IMG/VR virus record: IMGVR_UViG_3300050821_001948
Span: 1 to 64,000 of that record
Reading direction: 5' to 3' (one strand)
Length of the DNA: 64,000 nt
Source of the DNA: a virus
Position 1 is the first letter of the stretch. Every line of letters starts with the position of its first letter. Position numbers and translations under genes: made by a program. Shown piece by piece: positions 1 through 8,913 of this stretch. The notes under the pieces were generated by a model that saw nothing but the letters and a program-made list of their open reading frames with translations, made no database searches and was not told where the DNA came from.

Positions 1-378
1 GAACTAAATGAGTTCTCTTGGTATGACAAGATCGAGAAGAAACCTGACGGTAGTGCAGTCCAGAAGACTGGCCGTAAGTTGAAGTGGCTCTTCAAGATTA
101 CCGAGGGTGAGTATGAAGGTCGTTGGGTTCGTGGTGAAACGCGGGCTAACCTCTCTACTCGTTCGGATAACGACTACCGTATTTGGGTAGAGACTGTCTT
201 GGGTCGTGAGCTTTCTCCTGGAGAGAAGTTTGATAGTGACCAGCTTGTTGGTCTTCCGGTTAAGGTTCACACGATCCATCAGGTGGATAAGAAGGATGCC
301 AAGAAGATTTGGGTCAAGGTAGATGACCTTCTTCCAGCTTCAGGTGGTTTCCAGTTTGACGACGAGCCTCCGTTTTGA
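1..378 (+). CDS. Unknown protein, left-truncated; possible ssDNA-binding type
   Basis: The frame is open from base 1, so the start lies outside the window. The visible 125 residues carry a Trp/Arg-rich stretch (WLFKITEGEYEGRWVRGET) and a basic C-terminal half that ends in the acidic-aromatic tip DDEPPF. That tip resembles the tails of single-stranded DNA-binding proteins. Position just upstream of the replication operon fits. The SSB-like reading is inference from the tail and context only. Its TGA overlaps the TTG start of the next gene. Confidence 0.55.
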   Translation, partial: ELNEFSWYDKIEKKPDGSAVQKTGRKLKWLFKITEGEYEGRWVRGETRANLSTRSDNDYRIWVETVLGRELSPGEKFDSDQLVGLPVKVHTIHQVDKKDAKKIWVKVDDLLPASGGFQFDDEPPF

Positions 379-803
379 TCCTAAATACCCCATGTGGACA
401 CGAGGTCATCATTGATGACGAAGATGTTTCGCGTCTAACGGGAAGTGTTTCATTAGGTAGTCACGGTTATGCTCAGATGTGGAATGGAAGAACGGTGGTT
501 CTAGTTCATCGCGTCCTGATGAATGCTCCGCCTAGAATAAAAGTGGACCATAAAGATCGTGATCCATTAAACTGTCGGAAATCAAACCTTCGTTTAGTTA
601 CCGATAGCGAGTCTAGTTCGAACGTTTCTGGCCGAGGTAAATCCTCTTATCGAGGCGTATATGCCACTCCTAGCGGTCGCTGGGCTGCGTCGGTTAAATA
701 CGGGGGAACTAAGTACCATCTTGGTACTTTTGATACCGAAGAAGAGGCCGCTATGGCTGCAAGAGAGCGCAGGCTAGAATTACTGCCTGGCGCGGTCGAT
801 TAG
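375..803 (+). CDS. HNH endonuclease with C-terminal AP2 DNA-binding domain
   Basis: 142 residues. An HNH core spans about residues 43-76 (LVHRVLMN, then VDHKDRDPLNCRKSNLRLVT). An AP2-type domain follows at about 91-130 (SYRGVY...GRWAASVKYGG...LGTF...EAAMAAR). This HNH-plus-AP2 layout is typical of free-standing phage homing endonucleases, which cut DNA at recognised sites and spread with it. The start is TTG inside TTGA, overlapping the stop of the upstream gene, so translation is probably coupled. It sits between two unrelated genes, as an inserted mobile nuclease would. Confidence 0.85.
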   Translation: MILNTPCGHEVIIDDEDVSRLTGSVSLGSHGYAQMWNGRTVVLVHRVLMNAPPRIKVDHKDRDPLNCRKSNLRLVTDSESSSNVSGRGKSSYRGVYATPSGRWAASVKYGGTKYHLGTFDTEEEAAMAARERRLELLPGAVD

Positions 804-813
804 GAGGAGTGAG

Positions 814-1323
814 ATGAGGCGTAAGGGTAAACTTGCTTCCGGACGTTCTCCACGTTGGGCTTTTATGGAGAGGTTTGAGGTTCCAAATTATGATGAGGAA
901 GGAAACTATCTCACTAGGTGGAGGATTCTTCAGACCCCCTGGTTTGCCTTCTACCTTCATAGATTCGACGGTCCAGACCCGAGGCCCACTCTGCATGATC
1001 ACCCCTTCAATTTTACAGCAGTAGTTTTGCGGGGTGGCTACGTGGAGCGCAGGCTGAATCCTGCAACCCTAGAGGTGGATGAGAATCATATGATTCGATT
1101 CTTTAATAGGGTGAAAGCCGGTGATGCTCATTCGATTAGACGTCTCCTTCGGTATCCAACTTGGACATTCCTTTTCGTTGGTCGTCGCGTAAGACAGTGG
1201 GGTTACGTTGAACCCATTGGTGAGTCCATGGAGAATGGTTGGGTCTGGATGCCGTTCGATGTCCATCATCATAACTTAGAGTTTCAGGAAGCGCTAGCGC
1301 GCAGGAAGAAGATCAGTAAGTGA
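814..1323 (+). CDS. Conserved phage protein, possible cupin-like fold
   Basis: 169 residues. AGGAGG precedes the ATG. The segment from about residue 37 (RILQTPWFAFYLHRFDGPDP) runs into LHDHPFNFTAVVLRGGYVERR, and HHHNLEF lies near the end. A His-x-His-Pro motif followed by Gly-Gly-rich strands recalls small metal-binding cupins. The catalytic role, if any, is unknown, and the cupin assignment is inference from the motif spacing. Confidence 0.6.
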   Translation: MRRKGKLASGRSPRWAFMERFEVPNYDEEGNYLTRWRILQTPWFAFYLHRFDGPDPRPTLHDHPFNFTAVVLRGGYVERRLNPATLEVDENHMIRFFNRVKAGDAHSIRRLLRYPTWTFLFVGRRVRQWGYVEPIGESMENGWVWMPFDVHHHNLEFQEALARRKKISK

Positions 1324-1973
1324 CTGAAAAGGTCGTTACTAGTAATCGTCTTGATGGATCTACGACTCTACGGGAGGCCATTTTCTCACTAGGGGAACTT
1401 GGTGTCGAGTTAGAGTCACTTGCGGGTCGTGGTTACACTCTTAATGAGCCTGTGCGCGATGGTGAGCTACTTTTAGTGAAGCCCGACCCGTGCGCCCCTA
1501 ACGATCGAGAGAAGCTCTCAGCGTCGTTCATGGAGCTGGAGGCGGTTTACAATTACGCAGCCCCTATATCCTTAGCTTGGGAAACGGACTGTGTTCATCA
1601 TGCATTATTAGCTATTGGGGAAAGGTATGATGATGAGCGTCCTGGAGTTGCCTTCTGGTTCTCGGCGCTAGATGATGAGGCTTTTGGTTATCGCGGATAC
1701 TCCTCCTACATTAAAGAGGAATATGAGGCGTTATCCGAAGACCTAGAAGACAGGGTTGCCTGGGTAAACGAGAACGTAGCGAAAATTGGTGCGGCCGAGA
1801 TATCCGAGAGGCTCCAACACAATATGCTAGTTCGTCCTCTTTCTATCTTCTGGTCGGGTGAGCCTGGCCCAATCGTAGATGTCTTGAAGAAGAACGGGCT
1901 TAATGTTGCGGACGAAGTTAATATGGGTGAGTGTATATACGTCTATCCAGCGGACTACGATTCTGACATCTAA
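1320..1973 (+). CDS. Unknown acidic protein
   Basis: 217 residues, not recognised. It starts at a GTG that shares GTGA with the upstream stop. The protein is acidic throughout, with no transmembrane segment or cysteine motif. A 33-base gap follows, holding AGGAAAGG ahead of the primase-helicase. Confidence 0.6.
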   Translation: MTEKVVTSNRLDGSTTLREAIFSLGELGVELESLAGRGYTLNEPVRDGELLLVKPDPCAPNDREKLSASFMELEAVYNYAAPISLAWETDCVHHALLAIGERYDDERPGVAFWFSALDDEAFGYRGYSSYIKEEYEALSEDLEDRVAWVNENVAKIGAAEISERLQHNMLVRPLSIFWSGEPGPIVDVLKKNGLNVADEVNMGECIYVYPADYDSDI

Positions 1974-2006
1974 ATTCGCTCGTTCTTTTTAGGAAAGGAT
2001 CAAGTC

Positions 2007-3995
2007 ATGGACGAGCTGAATATAGTTGAATATCTAGCCTCCAAAGGTAAGCACGGTAAGCGTGGCCCCGGCAATGAGATGATCTATGCCTGCTTCTTTG
2101 ATTGCGGCAGGAACGATGATGACCGTAAGAAGAAGCTCTATGTAAACACTGAAGAGGGCTGGTACTCCTGTAAGGTATGTGGGTCAGAGGGTGGAACCTT
2201 CTTACTTCAGAAGCACTTCGGGGATACCCCCGAGCGCACGAAGATCATTGGGGTAAACAACCAGGCCCGTCGCGAGATCTTAAACTCAGCTAGCGTTCTT
2301 GGCGCAGAGAATCTTCTAGCTAATGATGACGTCCTTCTCTATCTCATCAGTCGTGGCCTTGAAGCAGAGACCATCGAGAGATACCAGCTCGGTTTTATTG
2401 GTAACGGCTGGTCCTTGGCGCAATCCCTTGAGGGCAACTGGACGAAGGAAGACATCCGTTCCTCGGGGCTAGTTCACAGGGACGGCCAGCGCCAGGACAG
2501 AGATGTCTTCTGGAATCACATTCTCATTCCTTATCAGTCACGCGGACAGATTGTTCAAATCCGTGGTCGTATCGCTGATCCGAATCCTCCTAGTGGTACC
2601 CCCAAGTACCTGAGTGGCCCCGCCGAGCCCGTCCGCATCTATAACAGTGACGATCTTGACTGCGAAGATGTTATCGTTACTGAGGGTGAATTCGATTGTC
2701 TAGTCGTCAGACAGCTACTAGATAAGAGTACTGAAGAGAAGTATAGAAATATCGGAGTTGTTGGACTATCCGGCAGTGGCGCTTTGCCCGAGAATCTTGA
2801 GTCTCTCTTTTCCAACGTGAAGCGTATCTATACCGGATTCGACCCTGATAAGTCAGGCGTCAAGGGCGCTCAGCGCTTAAAGGATGCTCTAGGTGCTAGG
2901 GTTAGGGATCTATCTTTCCCGCCTGATATCGTGGCTGAGGCTTTCAAGGTTGGTAAGGTTGATAGCGATATAGACTGGTCGTTGCTCGTTAATGAATTTG
3001 GTCTAACTTGGCGCCACGTGGTATCGATGATATCTACGGCATCAGGGAAGCGCGTTTTCTCTATGGCTGAAGCGCGCCTCAGGAGAAGGACGCTCCGTTC
3101 TGGTAAGCCGAACTACCAGACTGGTATAGGTGCTCTTGATGACATCATTGACGGCGGCATGCACGCTGGCCAGCTCATGGTTCTCATGGCTCGCACTGGT
3201 GTTGGTAAGACGACACTTCTCTGCAACCTTGCCTATTATATGCGCAGCTATAGGATTCTTTTCATCTCTCTCGAAATGACCCAGGAGGAAGTTGCTGGTG
3301 TCATGGAGAAGATCTACTACTTCCATAATCCGAAGGCTACGAGTGAGGCTATTGATAGCGGCCTCGGGAACGTATATATCTTTGATGAGAACCGAATTGA
3401 TGATCAAGGACTCAACCAGATCATTGATGAATACGAGGTTGAGGTTGGGGCTAGACCTGAAATTGTAATGGTAGACTATCTTGGATACTTCGCCCGATCT
3501 GCTACTGGTTCAACACCCTATGAGAAGACGAGCAATGCTGTCATGCAGTTGAAGGCAGCGGCTAAAGGTGGAGGATCTTCTGATCCTCGGAAGCGCTTTG
3601 TTTGTATCTCTCCGACTCAGGCGAACAGAACGGTCAAGGAGGGTAAGCCGCTAGAACTTGATAGCGCCCGCGAGAGTGGTGTTATCGAGGAGACTGCTGA
3701 CTTTTTCTTCTCCCTTTGGCGCCCCGGTGACGCAGTAGGCGTGTCAGAATTAGGCGGCGAGGTTCAGAGATCTAATATTGTCATGCTTGATGTACTAAAA
3801 TCCCGTCATGGCGGTCGTGGGCGGAATGTCCAGTTAGTTTGGGATGAAACGTTCCTCGTCATGGCCGAATATGGCGATCACTCATTCGAGGCAAAGAGGG
3901 TTAAGTCACACAACACTAAGGCAGCACGTGGTGTCACTTATGAAAAGATGAGAGCTGAAGAAGATGGTTCCGGACAAAGCGCTATGGCGCTCTAG
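2007..3995 (+). CDS. Bifunctional DNA primase-helicase
   Basis: 662 residues, matching the two-domain layout of T7 gp4-like enzymes. These make RNA primers and unwind DNA at the phage fork. A zinc-binding head has Cys pairs near 29/33 and 55/58. A Toprim domain starts near 219 (VIVTEGEFDCL) and has the acidic GFDPDKSG near 277. A RecA/DnaB-type ATPase follows with Walker A (ARTGVGKTTLL) near residue 393-403, then a hydrophobic strand ending in VDYLGYF. Being first in a tight run with a dNMP kinase, ThyX and RecA supports a replisome role. The start follows AGGAAAGG. Confidence 0.92.
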   Translation: MDELNIVEYLASKGKHGKRGPGNEMIYACFFDCGRNDDDRKKKLYVNTEEGWYSCKVCGSEGGTFLLQKHFGDTPERTKIIGVNNQARREILNSASVLGAENLLANDDVLLYLISRGLEAETIERYQLGFIGNGWSLAQSLEGNWTKEDIRSSGLVHRDGQRQDRDVFWNHILIPYQSRGQIVQIRGRIADPNPPSGTPKYLSGPAEPVRIYNSDDLDCEDVIVTEGEFDCLVVRQLLDKSTEEKYRNIGVVGLSGSGALPENLESLFSNVKRIYTGFDPDKSGVKGAQRLKDALGARVRDLSFPPDIVAEAFKVGKVDSDIDWSLLVNEFGLTWRHVVSMISTASGKRVFSMAEARLRRRTLRSGKPNYQTGIGALDDIIDGGMHAGQLMVLMARTGVGKTTLLCNLAYYMRSYRILFISLEMTQEEVAGVMEKIYYFHNPKATSEAIDSGLGNVYIFDENRIDDQGLNQIIDEYEVEVGARPEIVMVDYLGYFARSATGSTPYEKTSNAVMQLKAAAKGGGSSDPRKRFVCISPTQANRTVKEGKPLELDSARESGVIEETADFFFSLWRPGDAVGVSELGGEVQRSNIVMLDVLKSRHGGRGRNVQLVWDETFLVMAEYGDHSFEAKRVKSHNTKAARGVTYEKMRAEEDGSGQSAMAL

Positions 3996-4003
3996 GAGTT
4001 GAC

Positions 4004-4534
4004 ATGCCAGCACCTTTGAAGTATGAGCACGTCTTTGATGAGTGTGAAAGACCGTTACCTCATGATGGGCCGTGTGTTAATCCAAACATCGGTGCGACAT
4101 GGGTTGATTGGGACGACCTACCTCAGGAGCCCTGGCATGAAATTGTTCCGCGCCTATTTATTGGTTCGTCTACCGATGAGCAGCCTACTTCAGATGAATT
4201 TGATGCGGTAGTAACTATGTGGAATCGTGCACCTAGGGTGATTGGTGTAGAGGAGCTTCGGTTTGAGGTACCAGATCATCACGTTCCTCCCCTAGCTGAT
4301 CTTGCGGCAACTGTTGATTGGGTCTTAGGTCGCCATTCGGAGGGGAAGTATGTTCTCGTTAGGTGTCAGGCCGGATTGAACCGCAGTTCTCTGGTCGTTG
4401 CTTCTACGATGATAGAACTTGGTTACTCACCCACTAAGGCAATAGACCTGATTAGACAAAAGAGAAGCAAGTACACTCTGTGTAATCAGCATTTCTACGA
4501 CCATCTAATGAGTTTAGAGGGTAAGAATGTCTGA
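4004..4534 (+). CDS. Dual-specificity phosphatase-like protein
   Basis: 176 residues. The active-site loop VRCQAGLNRSS gives the C-x5-R signature, with Cys121 as nucleophile and Arg127 as phosphate binder. Asp91 in DHHVPPL sits where the general acid is expected. Family members hydrolyse phosphotyrosine/serine or other phosphoesters, and the substrate here is unknown. GGAG precedes the ATG and the next gene starts inside its stop (ATGTCTGA). Confidence 0.85.
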   Translation: MPAPLKYEHVFDECERPLPHDGPCVNPNIGATWVDWDDLPQEPWHEIVPRLFIGSSTDEQPTSDEFDAVVTMWNRAPRVIGVEELRFEVPDHHVPPLADLAATVDWVLGRHSEGKYVLVRCQAGLNRSSLVVASTMIELGYSPTKAIDLIRQKRSKYTLCNQHFYDHLMSLEGKNV

Positions 4535-4790
4535 CGATGAGGTAGCCCATTCGATAACAGATGCAATCCAGTCTACGCTGGCTTCAACTGGTGATATCAG
4601 AATGATAACTAGGTCTCTTATTGTATTTGAATCAATAGATGAGGATGGAGCAAAGAGTATCACCCTCATTCCCGGTGATGAAATGTCTGGATGGGACATA
4701 GTGGCATTTGCTGCCTATGCGGACGAGGTGGGGCGCCAAGAGATTAGAGATATGATATATGGAGAGCTGGAAGAGGAAGAAGATGATTAA
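4527..4790 (+). CDS. Unknown small acidic protein
   Basis: 87 residues, acidic at both ends, with an EELEEEEDD-like tail. It overlaps the upstream stop by 8 bases and the downstream start by 8, so it is embedded in a translationally coupled run. No family recognised. Confidence 0.65.
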   Translation: MSDDEVAHSITDAIQSTLASTGDIRMITRSLIVFESIDEDGAKSITLIPGDEMSGWDIVAFAAYADEVGRQEIRDMIYGELEEEEDD

Positions 4791-5235
4791 GTCCGCTGCC
4801 GAATTCGTCCAGCTCTGCGAGAACCGTTTAGGTTGGACGGTTGACTTTGAGAGCAAGACCCCTCATTACACGCAGCGCGCTATTATGATTAGCCGTGTGA
4901 AAAAGGCTATGATAAAAGATCCAAGTATTACTTATGAGGGATTAGAGTTGACTGTTGAGTATTCTTGGAAGAAGCGCATGCCTATTACTTCTCCTCTTAT
5001 GATTTTCCCAAGGGTTAAGGAAGCTCTTGAATGGGCTAACTTGGCAAAGCCAAAGACTGACCTGGAAACTAGACGTCTCAATGCTATTCATAGTGAGATA
5101 GGTTCTGGTTTACCACAAAGTTCTATGTGGGTACGCCGACTTCAGCGTTCATACGGTGACGGCGTTGAGGATGTCCTTGAAGAGTGGGAAGAAGCGCGGC
5201 GTGTCGAGGCCGAACTTTCCAGCGATGCAGGATAA
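4783..5235 (+). CDS. Unknown helical protein
   Basis: 150 residues from the ATG at 4783, chosen because it gives an 8-base overlap (ATGATTAA) with the upstream stop. An in-frame ATG at 4759 is possible but would overlap by 32 bases. The protein looks helical with alternating charge and no metal motif. Function unknown. Confidence 0.65.
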   Translation: MIKSAAEFVQLCENRLGWTVDFESKTPHYTQRAIMISRVKKAMIKDPSITYEGLELTVEYSWKKRMPITSPLMIFPRVKEALEWANLAKPKTDLETRRLNAIHSEIGSGLPQSSMWVRRLQRSYGDGVEDVLEEWEEARRVEAELSSDAG

Positions 5236-5241
5236 TTAATT

Positions 5242-5571
5242 ATGGCAGAACGTGCAACTGCGAAAGTCATCAGGCACGCTCACGGATGTTCGAATGGTAA
5301 GTGTCTCACTTATTATGAGGATGCTTGTGAGGATAAAGGAACGAACGGTCTTTGTTCGAAGTGTCGAATGGGCCACTGCTGGGAATTGTTAGTTGAGAAT
5401 CGTCGCCCAAAGGATTGCTGTCTTTATGATTCAAAGAAGGCAACGAAAGAAGAGATTAAACTCTATAGATTATCCGGAAATGCAACTTGGTGGCATTGTA
5501 GTTTTTGTGCCAGGTCACAGATATTTGAACCAGGATCGTTAGCAGACCCTAGAAGATTGGAAAAGAAATGA
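5242..5571 (+). CDS. Cysteine-rich zinc-binding protein, unknown role
   Basis: 109 residues with several Cys pairs: CSNGKC near 16-21, CSKC near 38-41, CC near 59-60 and CSFC near 86-89. The spacing suggests two zinc-binding knuckles. No enzyme motif is visible. It is coupled to the next gene by ATGA. Confidence 0.65.
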   Translation: MAERATAKVIRHAHGCSNGKCLTYYEDACEDKGTNGLCSKCRMGHCWELLVENRRPKDCCLYDSKKATKEEIKLYRLSGNATWWHCSFCARSQIFEPGSLADPRRLEKK

Positions 5572-5939
5572 CAGCAGATACGTGGGACTACACTGTGAAA
5601 GTGTTTGGCTTTGAAGGAGAGGTAGATCCGGAAGGAGAGATAGATCCGGCAGAGTATGGGGCTCGTAAGCTCCCAGCTACCATCCCTCCATTTGAGGGTC
5701 AGGAAGTTAGCGCGACGAAGGTTTCTTTTGCCTCTGGTACAAACCTAGAGGTTGAGGACCGGGTTTACCGCAGCGAGGATATTGTCCGCTTCGTTGTGGA
5801 GGCTCGGGTTGCTGGTATTAACCACAAGACGAACGAGAAGACCGGGCTCCTTGAGCGCGTTCATTCGTTGAAGGTTGTTGATGTCACCGAGATTCCTTAC
5901 GAATTGGATCTTGACGATCTCCTGAACAAGGACAAGTGA
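5568..5939 (+). CDS. Unknown protein
   Basis: 123 residues, strand-rich by appearance (alternating Val/Thr/Ile runs), with an acidic start containing an EGEVDPEGEIDPAE near-repeat. It ends DLDDLLNKDK. GTGA overlap with WhiB. A small OB-fold is conceivable but not shown. Confidence 0.6.
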   Translation: MTADTWDYTVKVFGFEGEVDPEGEIDPAEYGARKLPATIPPFEGQEVSATKVSFASGTNLEVEDRVYRSEDIVRFVVEARVAGINHKTNEKTGLLERVHSLKVVDVTEIPYELDLDDLLNKDK

Positions 5940-6178
5940 CGCTTGGAATTAGCTGGCCAGAATGGATGCTCGAAGGATCTTGTCGCCAGATTCCGAAAGA
6001 GAATTTGGACCGAGTATTCTGGGGGACGAACACCGACTTGGCAGCAATAGAGGCAGCAAAAACCGTTTGTTTAGGATGTCCCGTCAGGGAAACGTGCTTA
6101 GAATATGCTCTCCAGAAAACCGTTGACGGTATCTGGGGTGGTACCACACCGGAAGACAGAAAGGAATTAAGTAAGTGA
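5936..6178 (+). CDS. whiB: WhiB-family iron-sulfur transcription factor
   Basis: 80 residues. All four cluster ligands are present (Cys16, Cys45, Cys48, Cys54), in the order C...CxxCxxxxxC, followed by the GIWGG turn at 65-69 and a short basic tail. WhiB proteins bind a 4Fe-4S cluster and act with sigma factors. They are restricted to actinobacteria and their phages, which is strong evidence for the host class. Phage copies can interfere with host WhiB regulation. Whether this one does is unknown. Confidence 0.93.
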   Translation: MTLGISWPEWMLEGSCRQIPKENLDRVFWGTNTDLAAIEAAKTVCLGCPVRETCLEYALQKTVDGIWGGTTPEDRKELSK

Positions 6179-6423
6179 GTCTCACTATTCGCACCATGAC
6201 TAGCTACATAGATGGTGTTGCAATGGAGTACACGACGCCCGGTGACATTAAGTCTAACGGGCTGAGTATTACTCATGTCATCTTTATCCCTGAGGATGGT
6301 TTCTCGTCCGAGATTCAAGAATTCCTGACGGCAGCTAACGAGCTTCTTGAGAATGCGCTTGATGTCTTCGAGGATGCCCCTAACTTTGTTCCACGTAGAC
6401 CAAGTGAGGTTGACGATGAATAG
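6175..6423 (+). CDS. Unknown small acidic protein
   Basis: 82 residues. The GTG start shares bases with the WhiB stop (GTGA). Acidic C-terminal half (ENALDVFEDA...SEVDDE). Not recognised. Confidence 0.6.
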   Translation: MSLTIRTMTSYIDGVAMEYTTPGDIKSNGLSITHVIFIPEDGFSSEIQEFLTAANELLENALDVFEDAPNFVPRRPSEVDDE

Positions 6424-6571
6424 GGCTGAGATGTATCGGACGATTTTGGATACGCTTTCAGATTTCAGTTTCCCTGACGAGAATTTGATAGTCGATACCG
6501 AGGGAAGTTATACTTCGCTGGCCTTAAACCTGTCTAGAATCTTGACTGATGCACTTGAAGAGGAGTTTTAA
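6416..6571 (+). CDS. Unknown small protein
   Basis: 51 residues from the ATG at 6416, which overlaps the upstream stop as ATGAATAG. The longer frame from 6347 would overlap by 77 bases and is less likely. The product is short, acidic and probably helical. Confidence 0.55.
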   Translation: MNRAEMYRTILDTLSDFSFPDENLIVDTEGSYTSLALNLSRILTDALEEEF

Positions 6572-6804
6572 TGGCGTCCAGGTTTCTTTCGGGGGAAAAC
6601 CCGAAAGCGTTTGAGGTTACAGCTCCGTCACTACGTGAGCTATTTATAAATGCTCATGATTTAGTTGACGCATTCTCTTCTCCTTGTGAGCCGACATTAT
6701 TGGCCCTTGATTTCGCAGTTGAGTTCGATAGTGATGAATTGGAAGAGTATAGGGCTACTCTAGTATTTTCGGGTGCAAATGATGATGAGGTTGGGGAACT
6801 ATAA
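6571..6804 (+). CDS. Unknown small protein
   Basis: 77 residues, linked by TAATG junctions on both sides. It is acidic and its middle resembles the neighbouring 51- and 82-residue proteins in composition. No family recognised. Confidence 0.6.
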   Translation: MASRFLSGENPKAFEVTAPSLRELFINAHDLVDAFSSPCEPTLLALDFAVEFDSDELEEYRATLVFSGANDDEVGEL

Positions 6805-7379
6805 TGTTAATTGGTCTATCTGGTTACGCGCGTTCCGGTAAAGATACAGTCGCTCAGTTTATTATTGACGATTACGGTTTTGTTCGTCGCGCTTTTGCTG
6901 ATAAGTTAAAGGCGGCTCTAATTCGTCTTAATCCAATGGTTGATTACGTATCACCGACAAGTGGTAAAACGGAATGGTTCAGACTAACTGATGCAATTCG
7001 CTACTATGGCGGTCTTGAATCGTTGAAGTCTAATTCCCCTGAACTCAGAGCACTTATGCAGCGATTGGGTACAGAGGTTGGGCGCGATACCTTTGGTACC
7101 AACTTCTGGGTGGACCAGGCTCTGGGTGAAGTGTTCGGCGGACTTGATATAGTAGTGACTGATGTGAGGTTCGAAAATGAGGTAGACGCAATTCGTAATC
7201 GCGGTGGAGTTGTTTGGCGGATTAGCCGTTCAGGTGTCGCTCCAGTCAATGGGCACTCCAGCGAAACAGCAATTGATCATGTTGACTTTGATCGGTACAT
7301 TTCGAATGACGGGACACTTGAAGAACTACATGATCAGGTTACAGCGATAATGGACCCAGTTGGGTCCGCGCATGAGTGA
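6804..7379 (+). CDS. Deoxynucleoside monophosphate kinase
   Basis: 191 residues. The P-loop GLSGYARSGKDTVA near residues 4-17 and VTDVRFENEVDAIR near the middle are typical of the T4 gene 1-type dNMP kinases. These phosphorylate dNMPs to dNDPs for phage DNA synthesis. Neighbouring ThyX and the downstream ribonucleotide reductase complete the route to dNTPs. TAATG links it to the upstream gene. Confidence 0.87.
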   Translation: MLIGLSGYARSGKDTVAQFIIDDYGFVRRAFADKLKAALIRLNPMVDYVSPTSGKTEWFRLTDAIRYYGGLESLKSNSPELRALMQRLGTEVGRDTFGTNFWVDQALGEVFGGLDIVVTDVRFENEVDAIRNRGGVVWRISRSGVAPVNGHSSETAIDHVDFDRYISNDGTLEELHDQVTAIMDPVGSAHE

Positions 7380-8202
7380 ACCAACGGTTCCCTACGCTGA
7401 GGTCATTGCCGACAGCATAAATGATAGGGATGACCGATTAACAACGATGAAGGTGGTTGCTCATCGGTTTGTGTTGGCTGAATTCAATACCCATAGAGTG
7501 TTTAGTAGAAATTCTGCTAGCTCTCGTGCTATCCCGCTAGAGAAGCAGCTTGAGAGGGTTAAGACAGATCCGGCATGGCCCCTAACTTGGCCAGCCGAGC
7601 AACCTGGAATGCAGGGTGGTGGAGAACTTGAGGGCACCTATAAGACATGGGCTGAGGGACTTTTTCTAAAGGCCAGGGATGCCGTTGTTGCCGAAGTAGA
7701 GTCATATATGAATAATGTTCTAAAGGAGTCTCGGCTTCACAAGAGTTATATCAACCGCCTCCTTGAACCATTCATGTGGCACACGATTATAGTTAGTTCA
7801 ACGGAATGGGAAAATTTCTTCGCTCAGCGATGTTCCCCATTGGCTCAACCTGAAATTAGATGGGCTGCTGAGGCTATGGAGCGCGCTCTAATATCATCCA
7901 CTCCTGTTAAACGTAGTAATTCATGGCACCTTCCCCTAGTAGATGAAGATCTACGTAAGCGCGTTGGTGATAACACGGCAGCTAAAATATCGGCCGCTAG
8001 ATGTGCTAGAGTTTCTTATCTAACCCATGATGGGGTTGTAGATCCAGTAAAAGACATTGATCTATATACTAGACTTGCGACCGCCAAGCCACCTCATTGG
8101 TCACCACTAGAGCATGCAGCCAGACCTTCGCGTTCCGGCGAGAGATCTGCTAATTTTAAGGGATGGACTCAGTTGAGGCAGATCGAAGAAGATGCTTCTT
8201 GA
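7372..8202 (+). CDS. thyX: Flavin-dependent thymidylate synthase
   Basis: 276 residues from the ATG at 7372 (ATGAGTGA overlap). The ThyX signature is present as THRVFSRNSASSRAIP: Ser45, Asn47, Ser50 and Arg52 match HRxxSxNxxSxR, with Thr in place of the first Arg. The enzyme makes dTMP from dUMP with FAD and methylene-tetrahydrofolate. The C-terminal PPHWSPLEHAARP and the closing GWTQLRQ stretch look complete. The HNH gene behind it overlaps only the last 11 bases and does not interrupt it. Confidence 0.93.
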   Translation: MSEPTVPYAEVIADSINDRDDRLTTMKVVAHRFVLAEFNTHRVFSRNSASSRAIPLEKQLERVKTDPAWPLTWPAEQPGMQGGGELEGTYKTWAEGLFLKARDAVVAEVESYMNNVLKESRLHKSYINRLLEPFMWHTIIVSSTEWENFFAQRCSPLAQPEIRWAAEAMERALISSTPVKRSNSWHLPLVDEDLRKRVGDNTAAKISAARCARVSYLTHDGVVDPVKDIDLYTRLATAKPPHWSPLEHAARPSRSGERSANFKGWTQLRQIEEDAS

Positions 8203-8722
8203 ATCTGATGCGCTTAGAGTTGAATATGAAACTGTGGTGGAAAAGCGTGGGTCTTACCAGAGGCCAATATATATTTTCCGCTGCTATAGTTGTGGTAAAG
8301 AGATGCGAAAGCAGCGCAGTTCATTATCTCGCCATTCCGGGTTTTGCGTTAGATGTGTAAAGAGAAATAGACATCCCTTACGTACAGTGTACAGCTCAAT
8401 GCGTTCCTCCTGTTTAAGGGAAAACAAGAGGTCCGGTAGAGATTGTCCCTTTGATTTAACTTTTGAGGAGTTTTTAGTTCATACCCAAGTCTCTTGCTGT
8501 ACCTATTGTGGGGGAGGGGTCAAATGGGTGAAGTATCGTAATGGACCTTCTAATATTGATAGGAAGGATAGTTCTAAAGGATATTCGGCCGATAATACGG
8601 TAGTTTGTTGTGGTACCTGTAATAGAATGAAAAGTAATTGGTATAGCTTCGAGGAGTTCGTTGCTATAAGTCGCCTACTAAGAGAGTGGATAAGTGGTAG
8701 AATGTCTCCGATGGATATCTAA
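8192..8722 (+). CDS. HNH-type homing endonuclease
   Basis: 176 residues. The N-terminal half has two Cys pairs (CYSCGK, CVRC). The C-terminal half holds CTYCGG, then NIDRKDSSKGYSADNTVVCC and GTCNRMKS. This is the zinc-stabilised HNH fold seen in phage group I intron-type and free-standing nucleases. Insertion directly behind thyX is a classic niche for such elements. The start overlaps the thyX stop by 11 bases. Confidence 0.85.
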   Translation: MLLESDALRVEYETVVEKRGSYQRPIYIFRCYSCGKEMRKQRSSLSRHSGFCVRCVKRNRHPLRTVYSSMRSSCLRENKRSGRDCPFDLTFEEFLVHTQVSCCTYCGGGVKWVKYRNGPSNIDRKDSSKGYSADNTVVCCGTCNRMKSNWYSFEEFVAISRLLREWISGRMSPMDI

Positions 8723-8913
8723 TGCCTAACTTTAATCCCGTTACTGAACGCGAAGAGAGAATTGATGAATTTTGCCACGGCGTGGAGAAAGGTCACTTCC
8801 GGTTAGAGAAGGATCGCTTCGTCTACGAGGACGAGAATGGTGGCTACGTTGACGTAACCGATGCGGTTCGGATGGCTGTTATTCAGCGAGCCGCATTTAG
8901 GAAGGATAAATGA
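8722..8913 (+). CDS. Unknown small charged protein
   Basis: 63 residues. TAATG links it to the upstream HNH gene and ATGA to the next. Highly charged, Glu/Asp/Lys rich. No family recognised. Confidence 0.6.
   Translation: MPNFNPVTEREERIDEFCHGVEKGHFRLEKDRFVYEDENGGYVDVTDAVRMAVIQRAAFRKDK

Noticed and set aside
3042-3407. 121-codon frame opposite the primase-helicase
   Set aside because: It is antisense to the Walker A region of a clear gene, with no ribosome-binding site and no neighbours on that strand.
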